The notes beneath the pieces were generated by a model. That model was given only the letters and a program-made list of their open reading frames with translations. It was not told the DNA's origin and searched no databases. Source: Hydrogenophaga sp. (GTDB lineage: Bacteria; Pseudomonadota; Gammaproteobacteria; Burkholderiales; Burkholderiaceae_C). Taken from it: a DNA stretch of 61,949 nt. Location of the stretch: contig NZ_JAUSCF010000008.1 in the NCBI RefSeq assembly GCF_030651625.1, positions 1 through 61,949 of the forward strand, in the 5' to 3' direction. Positions 54,504 to 61,949 of this stretch are shown here, in pieces; within the stretch, counting starts at the first letter, position 1; the number at the start of each line of letters is the position of its first letter. A program made the position numbers and the translations under genes.

Positions 54504-55201
54504 GGCCTGGCGTTTGGCCCCAGCGCAGCCGTGCTGGGTGTGGGCGCGGCACGCGGCACAGGCGCCATTTCCACGCGACGGTTAAGCGCCCTGCCCTGTT
54601 CTTCCGCGTTGGAGGCCACGGGTTGCTCGGCGCCGAAGGCAGCACTGAACACGCGCTGCTGGGGCATGCCTTCGCTGATGAGCGCGCGGGTCACGGTTAG
54701 GGCGCGTTGGGCCGAGAGTTCGAGGTTGTCTGCAAAACGCAGGTTGCCCTGCTGAATGGGCCGGTCGTCAGTAAAACCGCTGACCATCAGCATCTCGTCG
54801 CGTTCGCCCAGGTACACCTGCAACGGTGGCACCAGGCTTTGCAGCAGTTGCCGGCCTTCGGGACGAAGCTCGGCGGAGTTGAGTGCAAACAGCACGCTGC
54901 CGCTGATGCCGATACGCCCGTCGTTGAGCGTGACACGGCCGCTCTGCAGCGGAATGGCCAGGGCTTTTTCCAGGGCCATGCGGCGCTGCTCTTCCTGCTG
55001 GCGTTTGGCCACTTCGCTCTGCAAACTGCTCACCAGATCCATCTGCACCAGCAACACGCCAATGAGCACCAGCACAAACGCGCCCACCAGGCCAGCCATC
55101 AGGTCACCGAACACGGCCCACACGGGCGCTGTGGATTCCACGCCGTCGTCTTCTTGCTCGCCGGAGTGGCCCAGGTTGCGATCGTCCAGCTCGGCGATCA
55201 T
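54500..55201 (-). CDS. MotB/ZorB-like stator protein with OmpA domain
   Basis: 233 residues. One membrane helix from about 27 to 53 (VWAVFGDLMAGLVGAFVLVL) carries an Asp at 33, in the place of the proton-carrying Asp of MotB and ZorB. The periplasmic end (about 95-212) is an OmpA/MotB peptidoglycan-binding domain: FALNSAELRPEG, VSGFTDDRPIQQG, ELSAQRALTVTRAL, GRALNRRVEM. It overlaps its neighbours on both sides by ATGA. Confidence 0.88.
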   Translation of the reverse strand: MIAELDDRNLGHSGEQEDDGVESTAPVWAVFGDLMAGLVGAFVLVLIGVLLVQMDLVSSLQSEVAKRQQEEQRRMALEKALAIPLQSGRVTLNDGRIGISGSVLFALNSAELRPEGRQLLQSLVPPLQVYLGERDEMLMVSGFTDDRPIQQGNLRFADNLELSAQRALTVTRALISEGMPQQRVFSAAFGAEQPVASNAEEQGRALNRRVEMAPVPRAAPTPSTAALGPNARP

Positions 55202-57642
55202 GCGGTGCCCTCTACCAGCTTGGCCGGGTGACTGCGCAGGTGGCGCAGGTCTTCCACAATGCCTTGCTGCGCGCTGATGCTGAGGTCGATCACCTCGCGC
55301 GCCTGAGCCACGTAGTAGGCCAGCTGTTCGTCACTGCGTGCCATGGACTGGCCCAGGGCGCCTTCCACGCGCTGCAGGCCTTCCACGAGCTTCTCGTTGG
55401 TGCTGCTGAACAGCTGCACGCCTTGCTGGAATGCTTCGCCCAGGGCAGCCAGCTCCGTGGCGCTGCGGGCCATGTCGGCCGCCTGTTCTTCCGCGCGGCC
55501 AGCTTGTGCACCCATGGTCTGCGCGAACTGTTCGCCGGTGCGGTTGAGCACGTCGGTGGCAGATGCCACCAGCGTTTCGATGGCGGCGCGCTGTTCGCCG
55601 GTGGTCAGTTGCACGTTCTGCAGCAGGTTGCCGATGTGCGCCACCAGTTCGCTGCGTTCCTGCAAGGCCAGGTTGTCGCGTTCGGTGAGGCGGCTCATTT
55701 CCTGGCGCAGCTGGGCGATCACTTCGGCCGCGGCCTTGGGCGCCTCAGAGGCGGTTTCCATCAGGTGGGCCATGGGCGCTTCCAGCGCCGTACCCAGTGT
55801 GGCCAGGTGGGTGCTGACCTGGTTGCTCACCGCGGCCTGCAGTTCGCTGAGGCGGTCCACTGCAGCCTGGCTGCGCGTGGCTTCATTGCTGCGCAGGGCT
55901 TCCAGCTGGGTTGCGAAGGCGGATTGCCATTCGGTGGCGCGATCCGCGGCGGCTTGGCCCCGATCGTTCTCGTCTGTGCGCAGGGTTTGCAGGTGCCGGG
56001 CCATGTCGGCCTGCAGGGTGGCCAGGCGGTCCACCACGGCTTGTGCGCGCGCGGCTTCGGCGTCGCGCAGGGCGGCCATTTCGCTGCGCCACAGGCCGGC
56101 GATTTCATCCATGCGCTGGCCTTGTTGCTGCACCCATTGCGCTTCCGATTCAGCGCGTGCCTGCACCAGCGCTTCACTCTGCGCCAGCAAGCGGGCCACG
56201 CCTTCCATGCTGCGACTGGCCTGCTGGCTGGCGCCTTCGGTGATGGCCTGCGCGGTGTGTTCCAGGGTTTGGCACACGGCTTGTTGCTGCGCCAGGGTTT
56301 GTTCGCCCACCCGCTGCCAGTGGGCCTGCAGGTCTGCCGCCACGGTTTGCAGCGAATCGGCCCACGCGGTTTGCTGCGCGGTGGCTGCTTCGCCTTGTGC
56401 GGCCTGGGCTTGTGAAGCGGTTTCCTGCACGCCGGCAAGCAGCGCGGCAGCGCGTGCTTCAAAGCTGCTGGTGAAACCATTGAGCGAACGCTCCAGACCG
56501 CCCACCAGGCGTTCGCTGGTCTCTGCCTGTTGCTGCAGCGCACTGTGCCAGTGGCCGGCGACCTGGTCTGAGGTGGCGGCGAAGCGGGTGGTCAGGCCAT
56601 CCAGCTGGACCTGCACGGAAGCAATCACCTGTTCGTGCAGGCGGGTGGATTCTGCGGCCATGCCCGCCATGGCGGTGGTGACGATGGGACGCAGGCTTTC
56701 GCCGGCTGCACTGGCGCTGGCGGCCAGGCTTTCGCGCAATGACTGTTCCACCGAACGCGCCAGCCCGGTGTAGGCTGCGGCGGCTTCGCTGTGGAACTGC
56801 GCCTGGCGGGCCAGCAGTTGTTCGTCCAGCTGCTGGCCGCGCTTTTCCATCTGTTCCATCAAGGCTTGCAGGCCATGTGCCACCTGGGGCAACGCTTCTG
56901 CCTGCTGCTGCAGCGCGCGGAAAGAATCATGGCGCTGTTGCGCCTGCGAGAAGGGGCGAAAGTCGGTTGTGATCTTGGCGTCCAGCGCACGAACCACGGC
57001 CACGCGCTCGCGCCGTGCCAGCGCCGCCATGAGGCCCAGCATGGCCGATGTGGCCACACCCGCCACCGAGGTGCCGAACGACAGGCCCAGGCCGCGAATG
57101 GGTGCGGCCAGCGCCGAGCGTATGGCCTGCAGATCGGTGGAGCCTTCCAGCGCGAACACCGCGCCCTTGAACGTGACCACCATGCCCAGGAAGGTGCCCA
57201 GCATGCCCAGCATCACCAGCAGACCAATGAGGTACGGCGTGAGCGCCAGTGCCGGCAGCGCGGCGCGCTCGCCCTCAATGCGCGCGCGCACTGCGGGCCG
57301 CAGCGCGGCTGGCACGCGGGGCAGCCAGTCGCTCAACGATGCCAGCGTTTGCGGCACCTGGGCCAGGGCCGATGCCAGTGCAGACGTGCCCTGGCGGAAG
57401 CGGTGCACCTCCATCGCACCCGCCAGGTAGACGCCGCCGATGGCCAGCGTCATGACAAGTGCCAGGGGGTTGTTGCCCACAAAGCCCGCGCCCACCCAGA
57501 CCACGGCCAGCAGGCCCAGCGTCAGGCTGACAAACCAGAGGGCCCGAGCAGTGGCACCGAGGTGCGAAATTGGGGATGGCGCGGTGGTTGCGGCTTCGAC
57601 AGCGGCGGTTTCAAGGGCGGTGTTCGATGACATGGCATTCAT
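55198..57642 (-). CDS. DUF802 protein, MotA/ZorA-like subunit with long coiled-coil tail
   Basis: 814 residues. Predicted helices: about 35-54, 58-78, 132-156 (LIGLLVMLGMLGTFLGMVVTF) and 184-209 (GLGLSFGTSVAGVATSAMLG). The last two have the small-residue and Thr pattern of MotA/TolQ/ExbB (GMLGTFLGM with T150; T191). Residues 215-814 are almost pure alpha helix, rich in Ala, Gln and Glu, with little Pro, as expected for a long tail into the cytoplasm. ZorA of Zorya has the same plan (about 730 residues). Operon partner of the MotB/ZorB-like protein. Confidence 0.85.
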   Translation of the reverse strand: MNAMSSNTALETAAVEAATTAPSPISHLGATARALWFVSLTLGLLAVVWVGAGFVGNNPLALVMTLAIGGVYLAGAMEVHRFRQGTSALASALAQVPQTLASLSDWLPRVPAALRPAVRARIEGERAALPALALTPYLIGLLVMLGMLGTFLGMVVTFKGAVFALEGSTDLQAIRSALAAPIRGLGLSFGTSVAGVATSAMLGLMAALARRERVAVVRALDAKITTDFRPFSQAQQRHDSFRALQQQAEALPQVAHGLQALMEQMEKRGQQLDEQLLARQAQFHSEAAAAYTGLARSVEQSLRESLAASASAAGESLRPIVTTAMAGMAAESTRLHEQVIASVQVQLDGLTTRFAATSDQVAGHWHSALQQQAETSERLVGGLERSLNGFTSSFEARAAALLAGVQETASQAQAAQGEAATAQQTAWADSLQTVAADLQAHWQRVGEQTLAQQQAVCQTLEHTAQAITEGASQQASRSMEGVARLLAQSEALVQARAESEAQWVQQQGQRMDEIAGLWRSEMAALRDAEAARAQAVVDRLATLQADMARHLQTLRTDENDRGQAAADRATEWQSAFATQLEALRSNEATRSQAAVDRLSELQAAVSNQVSTHLATLGTALEAPMAHLMETASEAPKAAAEVIAQLRQEMSRLTERDNLALQERSELVAHIGNLLQNVQLTTGEQRAAIETLVASATDVLNRTGEQFAQTMGAQAGRAEEQAADMARSATELAALGEAFQQGVQLFSSTNEKLVEGLQRVEGALGQSMARSDEQLAYYVAQAREVIDLSISAQQGIVEDLRHLRSHPAKLVEGTA

Positions 57643-58394
57643 GGGGCGGTCTGGCGCAGGGGTGCGCCCGGGGTGGGCAGAGATGCCTGGTTCGCTTGAA
57701 AGGCCTGCAGATAGGCTCCGATCATTCCGTGCACGGGTTGCAGGCGCAGATCGAGCTCGGCGCGCAGCAAGGCGTGCAGGTCTGCGGCGAGGGTGGTGGC
57801 AGGGGCTGTTTCGGTTGCATCGGCTTCAGCAGGGGTGTCAGGCGTTTCAGTGGCTTCACCCGCTTTACGCACGCGGGCGAAGCGCGCCTTCAGAAACGAA
57901 GGCAGGGTGGACAACAAGTGCTGTTCGCGCCCGCCCAGCAGTTGCTGCAGCGATGCGTCCAGAACGGCCAGCTGCGCCAGGCGCGGTGATGCCATGGACA
58001 GGGTCTGGCGCACGTGGTCGCGCAAGGCGCCGATGCGCATGTCCATGTGGCGCTGCAGGTCCAGCACGTGCTGGTGCACGGGCGCGAATTCGTGTTCGGT
58101 GAGGTCGGCATCGTGCCGGGTGATGGCGCGCTCCAGCGTCTGGCGAACGCGTTGCAGCTCGGCCTGCAGTTCCACAGGGGTCGGCATCACCACACCATGC
58201 AAACGCGCCCGCAGCTTCACCGCGGGCAGAGCCTGGTGCAGGGCGCGCAAGGCAATGGCGTCGGCCACGTTCAGCCACTGGCCCAGGCGCTCGGCCACGT
58301 CCTGGCGCGGCAAATCCACGCCTTCGGGCGCGGGCTGCCAGGCGGCCAGTTGGCGGACCAGGGTGGAGCGGTGGGGGTGGAAAGGGCTGCGCAA
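57639..58394 (-). CDS. DUF3348 protein
   Basis: 251 residues, soluble and mostly helical. It has the DUF3348 pattern (RSTLVRQLAAW, ERLGQWLNVADAIALRALHQ, the RARLHGVVMPTPVELQAELQRVRQTLERAI block and a C-terminal ELDLRLQPVHGMIGAYLQAF). First gene of the operon; its stop overlaps the DUF802 start by 4 bases. Likely a cytoplasmic partner of the complex; function not known. Confidence 0.82.
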   Translation of the reverse strand: MRSPFHPHRSTLVRQLAAWQPAPEGVDLPRQDVAERLGQWLNVADAIALRALHQALPAVKLRARLHGVVMPTPVELQAELQRVRQTLERAITRHDADLTEHEFAPVHQHVLDLQRHMDMRIGALRDHVRQTLSMASPRLAQLAVLDASLQQLLGGREQHLLSTLPSFLKARFARVRKAGEATETPDTPAEADATETAPATTLAADLHALLRAELDLRLQPVHGMIGAYLQAFQANQASLPTPGAPLRQTAP

Positions 58395-58754
58395 AAACGG
58401 TTCCTCAGCGCCCCGGAGGGTGCTTGGCGGGTGGATTCGAAAGGGATTCGCCGGCGTTGACCATCCTCCCGCCGACAGAATCCGGGTGAGCGGTGGTCCG
58501 TGGGGTGCATCAGCACCCCTCAGCGGTGGTACCGCGCCATCCGGCGCGCGGTCTCAGGGGCGGATCACCCAGATACAACTGGGTTTGGAGCCAAGGCGTG
58601 ATTATTCACATTGCCGGTACCGTTCGTCGGGGATGGGGCTCCACGACAGCGATAACGGCGTAACGAGATGTAGTGGGACGACAGTGCAAGGCCTTGTGCT
58701 TCATTGGGCTGAACCCGATTCGGCGGCTGGCACCAAAGGCGACCCGGGGGATGT
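58395..58754. other. Structured GC-rich gap upstream of the motor operon
   Basis: No gene. An exact hairpin GGGGTGC-ATCA-GCACCCC lies at 58502-58519, followed by GCGCC-ATCC-GGCGC at about 58534-58547, and the direct repeat GCGGTGGT occurs on both sides of the first hairpin. It should hold the operon promoter on the minus strand. Could be a leader or a small RNA, but nothing known was matched. Confidence 0.45.
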
Positions 58755-60122
58755 TCAGCGTGCCTGCGCAGCAGCCGGCACGACCAGCACCGCCCTGAAA
58801 TCATTCACATTCGTGTGTGTCGGACCCGTCATCACCAGGTCGCCGATCGCTTCGAAGAAGCTGTAAGCATCGTTTCGTGCCAGGTGGTCGGCCACCTTCA
58901 TGCCCAGCGCATGGGCGCGTGCCAGGGTGTCGGGCATGACCAGGGCACCGGCGTTGTCTTCCACGCCGTCGATGCCATCGGTGTCCGCAGCCAGAGCCCA
59001 CACGCCCGCCTGCCCTTGCAGTGCCTGCGCCAGTCCCATGCAGAACTCGCCCGCACGCCCACCCCGCCCCCTGGGCTGGTCTTCTGCGCGGGGCCGCACC
59101 GTCACCGTGGTTTCGCCGCCGCTGAGGATCACGCAGGGCGCCTTGAAGCTGCTGCGGCCCTGTGCCGTGGAGCGGGCCAGAGCCGCGTGCACCTTGCCCA
59201 CTTCACGCGATTCACCTTCGATCTCGTCGCTCAGCACATACGCGTTCAGTCCCAGCGCCCGCGCTGCATCGGCCGCGGCTTCCAGACTTTGCTGCGGCGT
59301 GGCGATGAGCGCCACCACGTGGCCCTCGAAGCGCACGTCGCCCGGTTTCGGGGTTTCCAGCGCGCCGCTGTCCAGTTGCGCACGCACGGTCGCGGACACT
59401 TCAATGCCGTAGCGCCGCAGGATGGTGAGCGCATCGGCGCAGGTGGACGCATCCGGCACGGTGGGGCCGCTGGCGATGACACTCACGTCGTCACCCGGCA
59501 CGTCGCTGATGGTGAGCGTGACCACGCGCGCCGGCGCACAAGCCGCCGCCAGGCGACCGCCTTTGATGGCAGAAAGGTGCTTGCGCACCGTGTTCATTTC
59601 CAGGATGTTGGCGCCGCTCTCCAGCAATTGCCGGTTGATGCGCTGTTTGTCTTCCAGCGTGACGCCTTCGCACGGCAGCGTGAGCAGCGAAGAACCGCCG
59701 CCCGAGATGAGGCACAGCACGAGGTCGTGCTCCGTGAGCCCCTGGGTCAGCTCCAGAATGCGTCTTGCAGCGGCCAGCCCGGCGGCATCTGGCACCGGGT
59801 GCGAAGCCTCCACCACTTCAATCCTCTTCGCAAGGCCTTCCGGTCGGGGCGGGATGTGGTGGTAGCGCGTGACCACCAGGCCAGAGAGCGGCGCGTCAGG
59901 CGGCCAGAGGGCTTCCACCGCCTGCGCCATGGCACCACCGGCCTTGCCCGCACCAATCACCACTGTACGGCCTTTGGGGGGTGTGGGCAGGTGCGCCGCC
60001 GTGTTGTGCAATGGCAGGGCGCGTTGCACCGCCACGTCGTACAGGTGCCGCAGCAGCACGCGGGGATCGCCGTGATGGACGTCGGTGATGGCGGTGCCGG
60101 TATGGGATGAGAATGTGGACAT
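58755..60122 (-). CDS. Glycerate kinase (MOFRL type)
   Basis: 455 residues from ATG 60122; the frame opens at 60314. Motifs: VVIGAGKAGGAMAQAVE, LISGGGSSLL, MNTVRKHLSAIKGG, ISDVPGDDVSVIASGPTVPD, and the MOFRL end ALAADTDGIDGVEDNAGA. It phosphorylates glycerate in the cytoplasm, usually to 2-phosphoglycerate, closing glyoxylate or tartronate pathways. Divergent from a purine deaminase gene. Confidence 0.9.
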   Translation of the reverse strand: MSTFSSHTGTAITDVHHGDPRVLLRHLYDVAVQRALPLHNTAAHLPTPPKGRTVVIGAGKAGGAMAQAVEALWPPDAPLSGLVVTRYHHIPPRPEGLAKRIEVVEASHPVPDAAGLAAARRILELTQGLTEHDLVLCLISGGGSSLLTLPCEGVTLEDKQRINRQLLESGANILEMNTVRKHLSAIKGGRLAAACAPARVVTLTISDVPGDDVSVIASGPTVPDASTCADALTILRRYGIEVSATVRAQLDSGALETPKPGDVRFEGHVVALIATPQQSLEAAADAARALGLNAYVLSDEIEGESREVGKVHAALARSTAQGRSSFKAPCVILSGGETTVTVRPRAEDQPRGRGGRAGEFCMGLAQALQGQAGVWALAADTDGIDGVEDNAGALVMPDTLARAHALGMKVADHLARNDAYSFFEAIGDLVMTGPTHTNVNDFRAVLVVPAAAQAR

Positions 60123-60184
60123 GCCGCTGATTGTCACCACAACACGCTGCCTTCGCACCCACACACTTACCCGCACTGCTTGCC

Positions 60185-61654
60185 ATGTCCAGTCTGCTGA
60201 TTCACAACGCCGCCTGCCTCGCCACCTTTGACCACACCGACCCCGCGCAGGGGCGTGAGTTGAAAGACGCTTCACTGTTCGTGCGTGACAACCTGATCGA
60301 ATGGATCGGCCCAACCGCAGACATGCTCCCTGCCCTGCGCGATGAGGCCAGCGAGGTGATCGACGCGCGCGGGCATCTGGTGGTGCCGGGTCTGGTGAAC
60401 ACGCACCACCACATGTACCAGAGCCTCACCCGGGCCATTCCCGGTGTGCAGGACGCTGAGCTGTTTTCATGGTTGCGCGGCCTGTACCCGATCTGGGCGG
60501 GGCTCTCGCCCGAAGCGGTGCGGGTGTCCACCCAGGTGGCCATGGCCGAGCTGCTGATGAGCGGCTGCACCACCAGCAGCGACCACCTCTACATCTACCC
60601 CAACAGCCGCCATGGAAAAGTTTCGCTGGAAGACAGCATCGAAGCAGCGCAGCAGATCGGCATGCGTTTCATGGCCACGCGCGGCAGCATGAGCGTGGGC
60701 CAGTCACAAGGTGGTCTGCCGCCGGACGCGGTGGTGGAGCGCGAAGAGGCCATTCTGAAAGACAGCCAGCGCCTCATCGAAACCTGGCACGACAGTCATC
60801 GCGGCGCCATGCTGCAGGTGGCACTCGCACCCTGCTCGCCGTTTTCCGTGAGCCCGACGCTGATGAAAGAAAGCGCAGCCCTGGCGCGCAGCTTCAAGGG
60901 CCAGGGCGTGCGTCTGCACACCCACCTGGCCGAAAACGACCACGACATCGCCTACAGCCGCGAGAAGTTCAACAAGACCCCCGCGCAGTACGCGCAGGAA
61001 CTCGGCTGGCTGGGCGACGACGTTTGGCACGCGCACTGCGTGAAGCTGGACGACGAAGGCATTTCCCTCTTCGCCGCCAGCCGCACCGGCGTGGCGCACT
61101 GCCCCTGCAGCAACATGCGCCTGGCCAGCGGCATCGCGCCCTTGCGCCGCATGCTGAACGCTGGCGTGCCTGTGGGCCTGGGGGTGGATGGCAGCGCCAG
61201 CAATGACGGTGCCCACTTGGTGAGCGAGGCCCGTCATGCCCTGCTGCTGGCCCGCGTGGGCCGCGCACTGCAGCTGCCTGAAGAGCGCGATGGCAAAACC
61301 TTCTTCGGCTGCGATCTCGGCCCCACCGAAATGACCGCCCGCGATGCCCTGCACCTGGCCACGCGCGGCGGCGCAAAGGTAATGGGCCGCAGCGACATCG
61401 GCCACCTGGCCGTGAGTATGTGCGCCGACCTCGCCCTGTTCGACCTGCGCAGCCTGAGCTTCGCCGGCGGCGCGGTGCACGACCCAGTGGCCAGCCTGCT
61501 GCTGTGCGCCAGCCCGCAGGCGGCGTACACGGTGGTGAATGGGCGTGTGGTGGTGCGGGAAGGACAACTCACTACCGTCGACCTGGGGCCGCTGATCGAG
61601 CGCCACAACCGGCTGGCCATGCAACTCGCAGAGGCCGCGAGGCGCTCAGCCTAA
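60185..61654 (+). CDS. 8-oxoguanine deaminase-like amidohydrolase
   Basis: 489 residues from ATG 60185; frame opens at 60131. Metal sites: NTHHHMYQS, HTHLAEN, AHCVKLD and GVDGSASND. The signature SMSVGQSQGGLPPDAVVE and the region LYPIWAGLSPEAV are those of 8-oxoguanine deaminases (AtzB/TrzN relatives). It would turn 8-oxoguanine to urate. Triazine hydrolases share the scaffold, so the substrate is probable, not certain. Confidence 0.85.
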   Translation: MSSLLIHNAACLATFDHTDPAQGRELKDASLFVRDNLIEWIGPTADMLPALRDEASEVIDARGHLVVPGLVNTHHHMYQSLTRAIPGVQDAELFSWLRGLYPIWAGLSPEAVRVSTQVAMAELLMSGCTTSSDHLYIYPNSRHGKVSLEDSIEAAQQIGMRFMATRGSMSVGQSQGGLPPDAVVEREEAILKDSQRLIETWHDSHRGAMLQVALAPCSPFSVSPTLMKESAALARSFKGQGVRLHTHLAENDHDIAYSREKFNKTPAQYAQELGWLGDDVWHAHCVKLDDEGISLFAASRTGVAHCPCSNMRLASGIAPLRRMLNAGVPVGLGVDGSASNDGAHLVSEARHALLLARVGRALQLPEERDGKTFFGCDLGPTEMTARDALHLATRGGAKVMGRSDIGHLAVSMCADLALFDLRSLSFAGGAVHDPVASLLLCASPQAAYTVVNGRVVVREGQLTTVDLGPLIERHNRLAMQLAEAARRSA

Positions 61655-61679
61655 AGAGAAGACTGCCGCTCAACCGCCA

Positions 61680-61715
61680 CCCTCACCCCAACCCTCTCCC
61701 GCCAGCGGGAGAGGG
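61680..61715. repeat. Dispersed repeat with perfect palindrome
   Basis: CCCTCACCCCAA, then CCCTCTCCCGC-CA-GCGGGAGAGGG, an 11-bp perfect stem. Same palindrome as 22649-22670 in thiO. It lies just past the deaminase gene and could help end its transcript. The remaining 234 bases of the window hold no supported gene. Confidence 0.8.
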
Positions 61716-61949
61716 AGCAAGACCGCAACGCCTGAGAAAGGGGCAGGGAAAAGCCGCGTCAGCGGCACGGGGGTTCGTATCGAAGCATCTCCGGAGTGGA
61801 GTGCCTCTATCCAGGGCACCCGTGGAACCGGCTTGTATGGTTGAGGTGTTGGGGTGGAGGGCCTGAAATACCGGCTAACGGCACTGACCGACTGGCGGAG
61901 ATTGCCCCCACCCCGCCTTCCAGCGTCGATAAGGAACTGAGCGGCACCG

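Noticed and set aside
53841..58394. A complete Zorya defence system
   Set aside because: Only motor-like genes are present. No ZorC, ZorD or ZorE-like gene was found near, so it is reported as ZorAB-like and not as Zorya.
58519..58538. GGTGGTACCGCG string like the T-box of Gram-positive leaders
   Set aside because: It lies on the plus strand with no downstream plus-strand gene, no specifier stem and no terminator. T-boxes are not expected in betaproteobacteria, so it is taken as chance.

Overview
The window is high-GC, densely packed bacterial chromosome. Its gene content points to a betaproteobacterium of the order Burkholderiales, most like a Comamonadaceae such as Hydrogenophaga. Supporting signs are the TPP-riboswitch thiamin operon with a fused ThiD-ThiE, the DUF3348/DUF802/OmpA/DUF2894 cluster, and the short dispersed palindromes typical of this group. 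This placement is inference from gene families; no rRNA or tRNA gene was seen.

Layout. 1-1.8 kb: tail of a DMT permease, a stretch that may be an old insertion-sequence scar, and an exported L,D-transpeptidase. 2.2-7.6 kb: an acyl-CoA ligase divergent from a ThDP-dependent enzyme, with a GntR regulator behind the latter and a perfect 16-bp palindrome between the divergent genes; then a glycine-zipper/alpha-beta hydrolase fusion. 7.9-19.2 kb: a 24-residue membrane peptide, a YdcH protein, an amino-acid permease coupled to an exported methyltransferase-like protein, a cytosine deaminase-like enzyme, AraC, PanE, a 163-bp long hairpin, an unknown gene pair and a P-type ATPase. 19.2-25.6 kb: the TPP-riboswitch operon thiC-thiO-thiS-thiG-thiDE. 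25.8-30.1 kb: antiporter plus universal stress protein, DUF1653, radical SAM. 30.2-35.3 kb: a two-partner secretion operon (TpsB, TpsA) ending in a second L,D-transpeptidase. 35.5-37.3 kb: an ABC-2 exporter. 38.6-44.6 kb: a ugp-like ABC importer led by a DeoR/GlpR-type repressor and divergent from a GpdQ-like phosphodiesterase. 44.7-47.4 kb: three co-directional genes of unknown role. 48-53.6 kb: SOUL protein, two Crp/Fnr regulators and a second cation/proton antiporter. 53.8-58.4 kb: a four-gene operon with ATGA overlaps at every junction. 58.7-61.7 kb: glycerate kinase divergent from an 8-oxoguanine deaminase.

The most interesting candidate is the 53.8-58.4 kb operon. The DUF802 protein has four predicted membrane helices like MotA/TolQ/ExbB, followed by about 600 residues of helical tail. 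The next gene is a MotB-like protein with one membrane helix carrying an Asp and an OmpA-type peptidoglycan-binding domain. That architecture resembles the ZorA/ZorB motor of Zorya defence systems, but the partners are DUF3348 and DUF2894 instead of Zorya nucleases or helicases. A second theme is short dispersed palindromes that have entered coding sequences in frame, in thiO (twice) and in the DUF2894 gene (three times).
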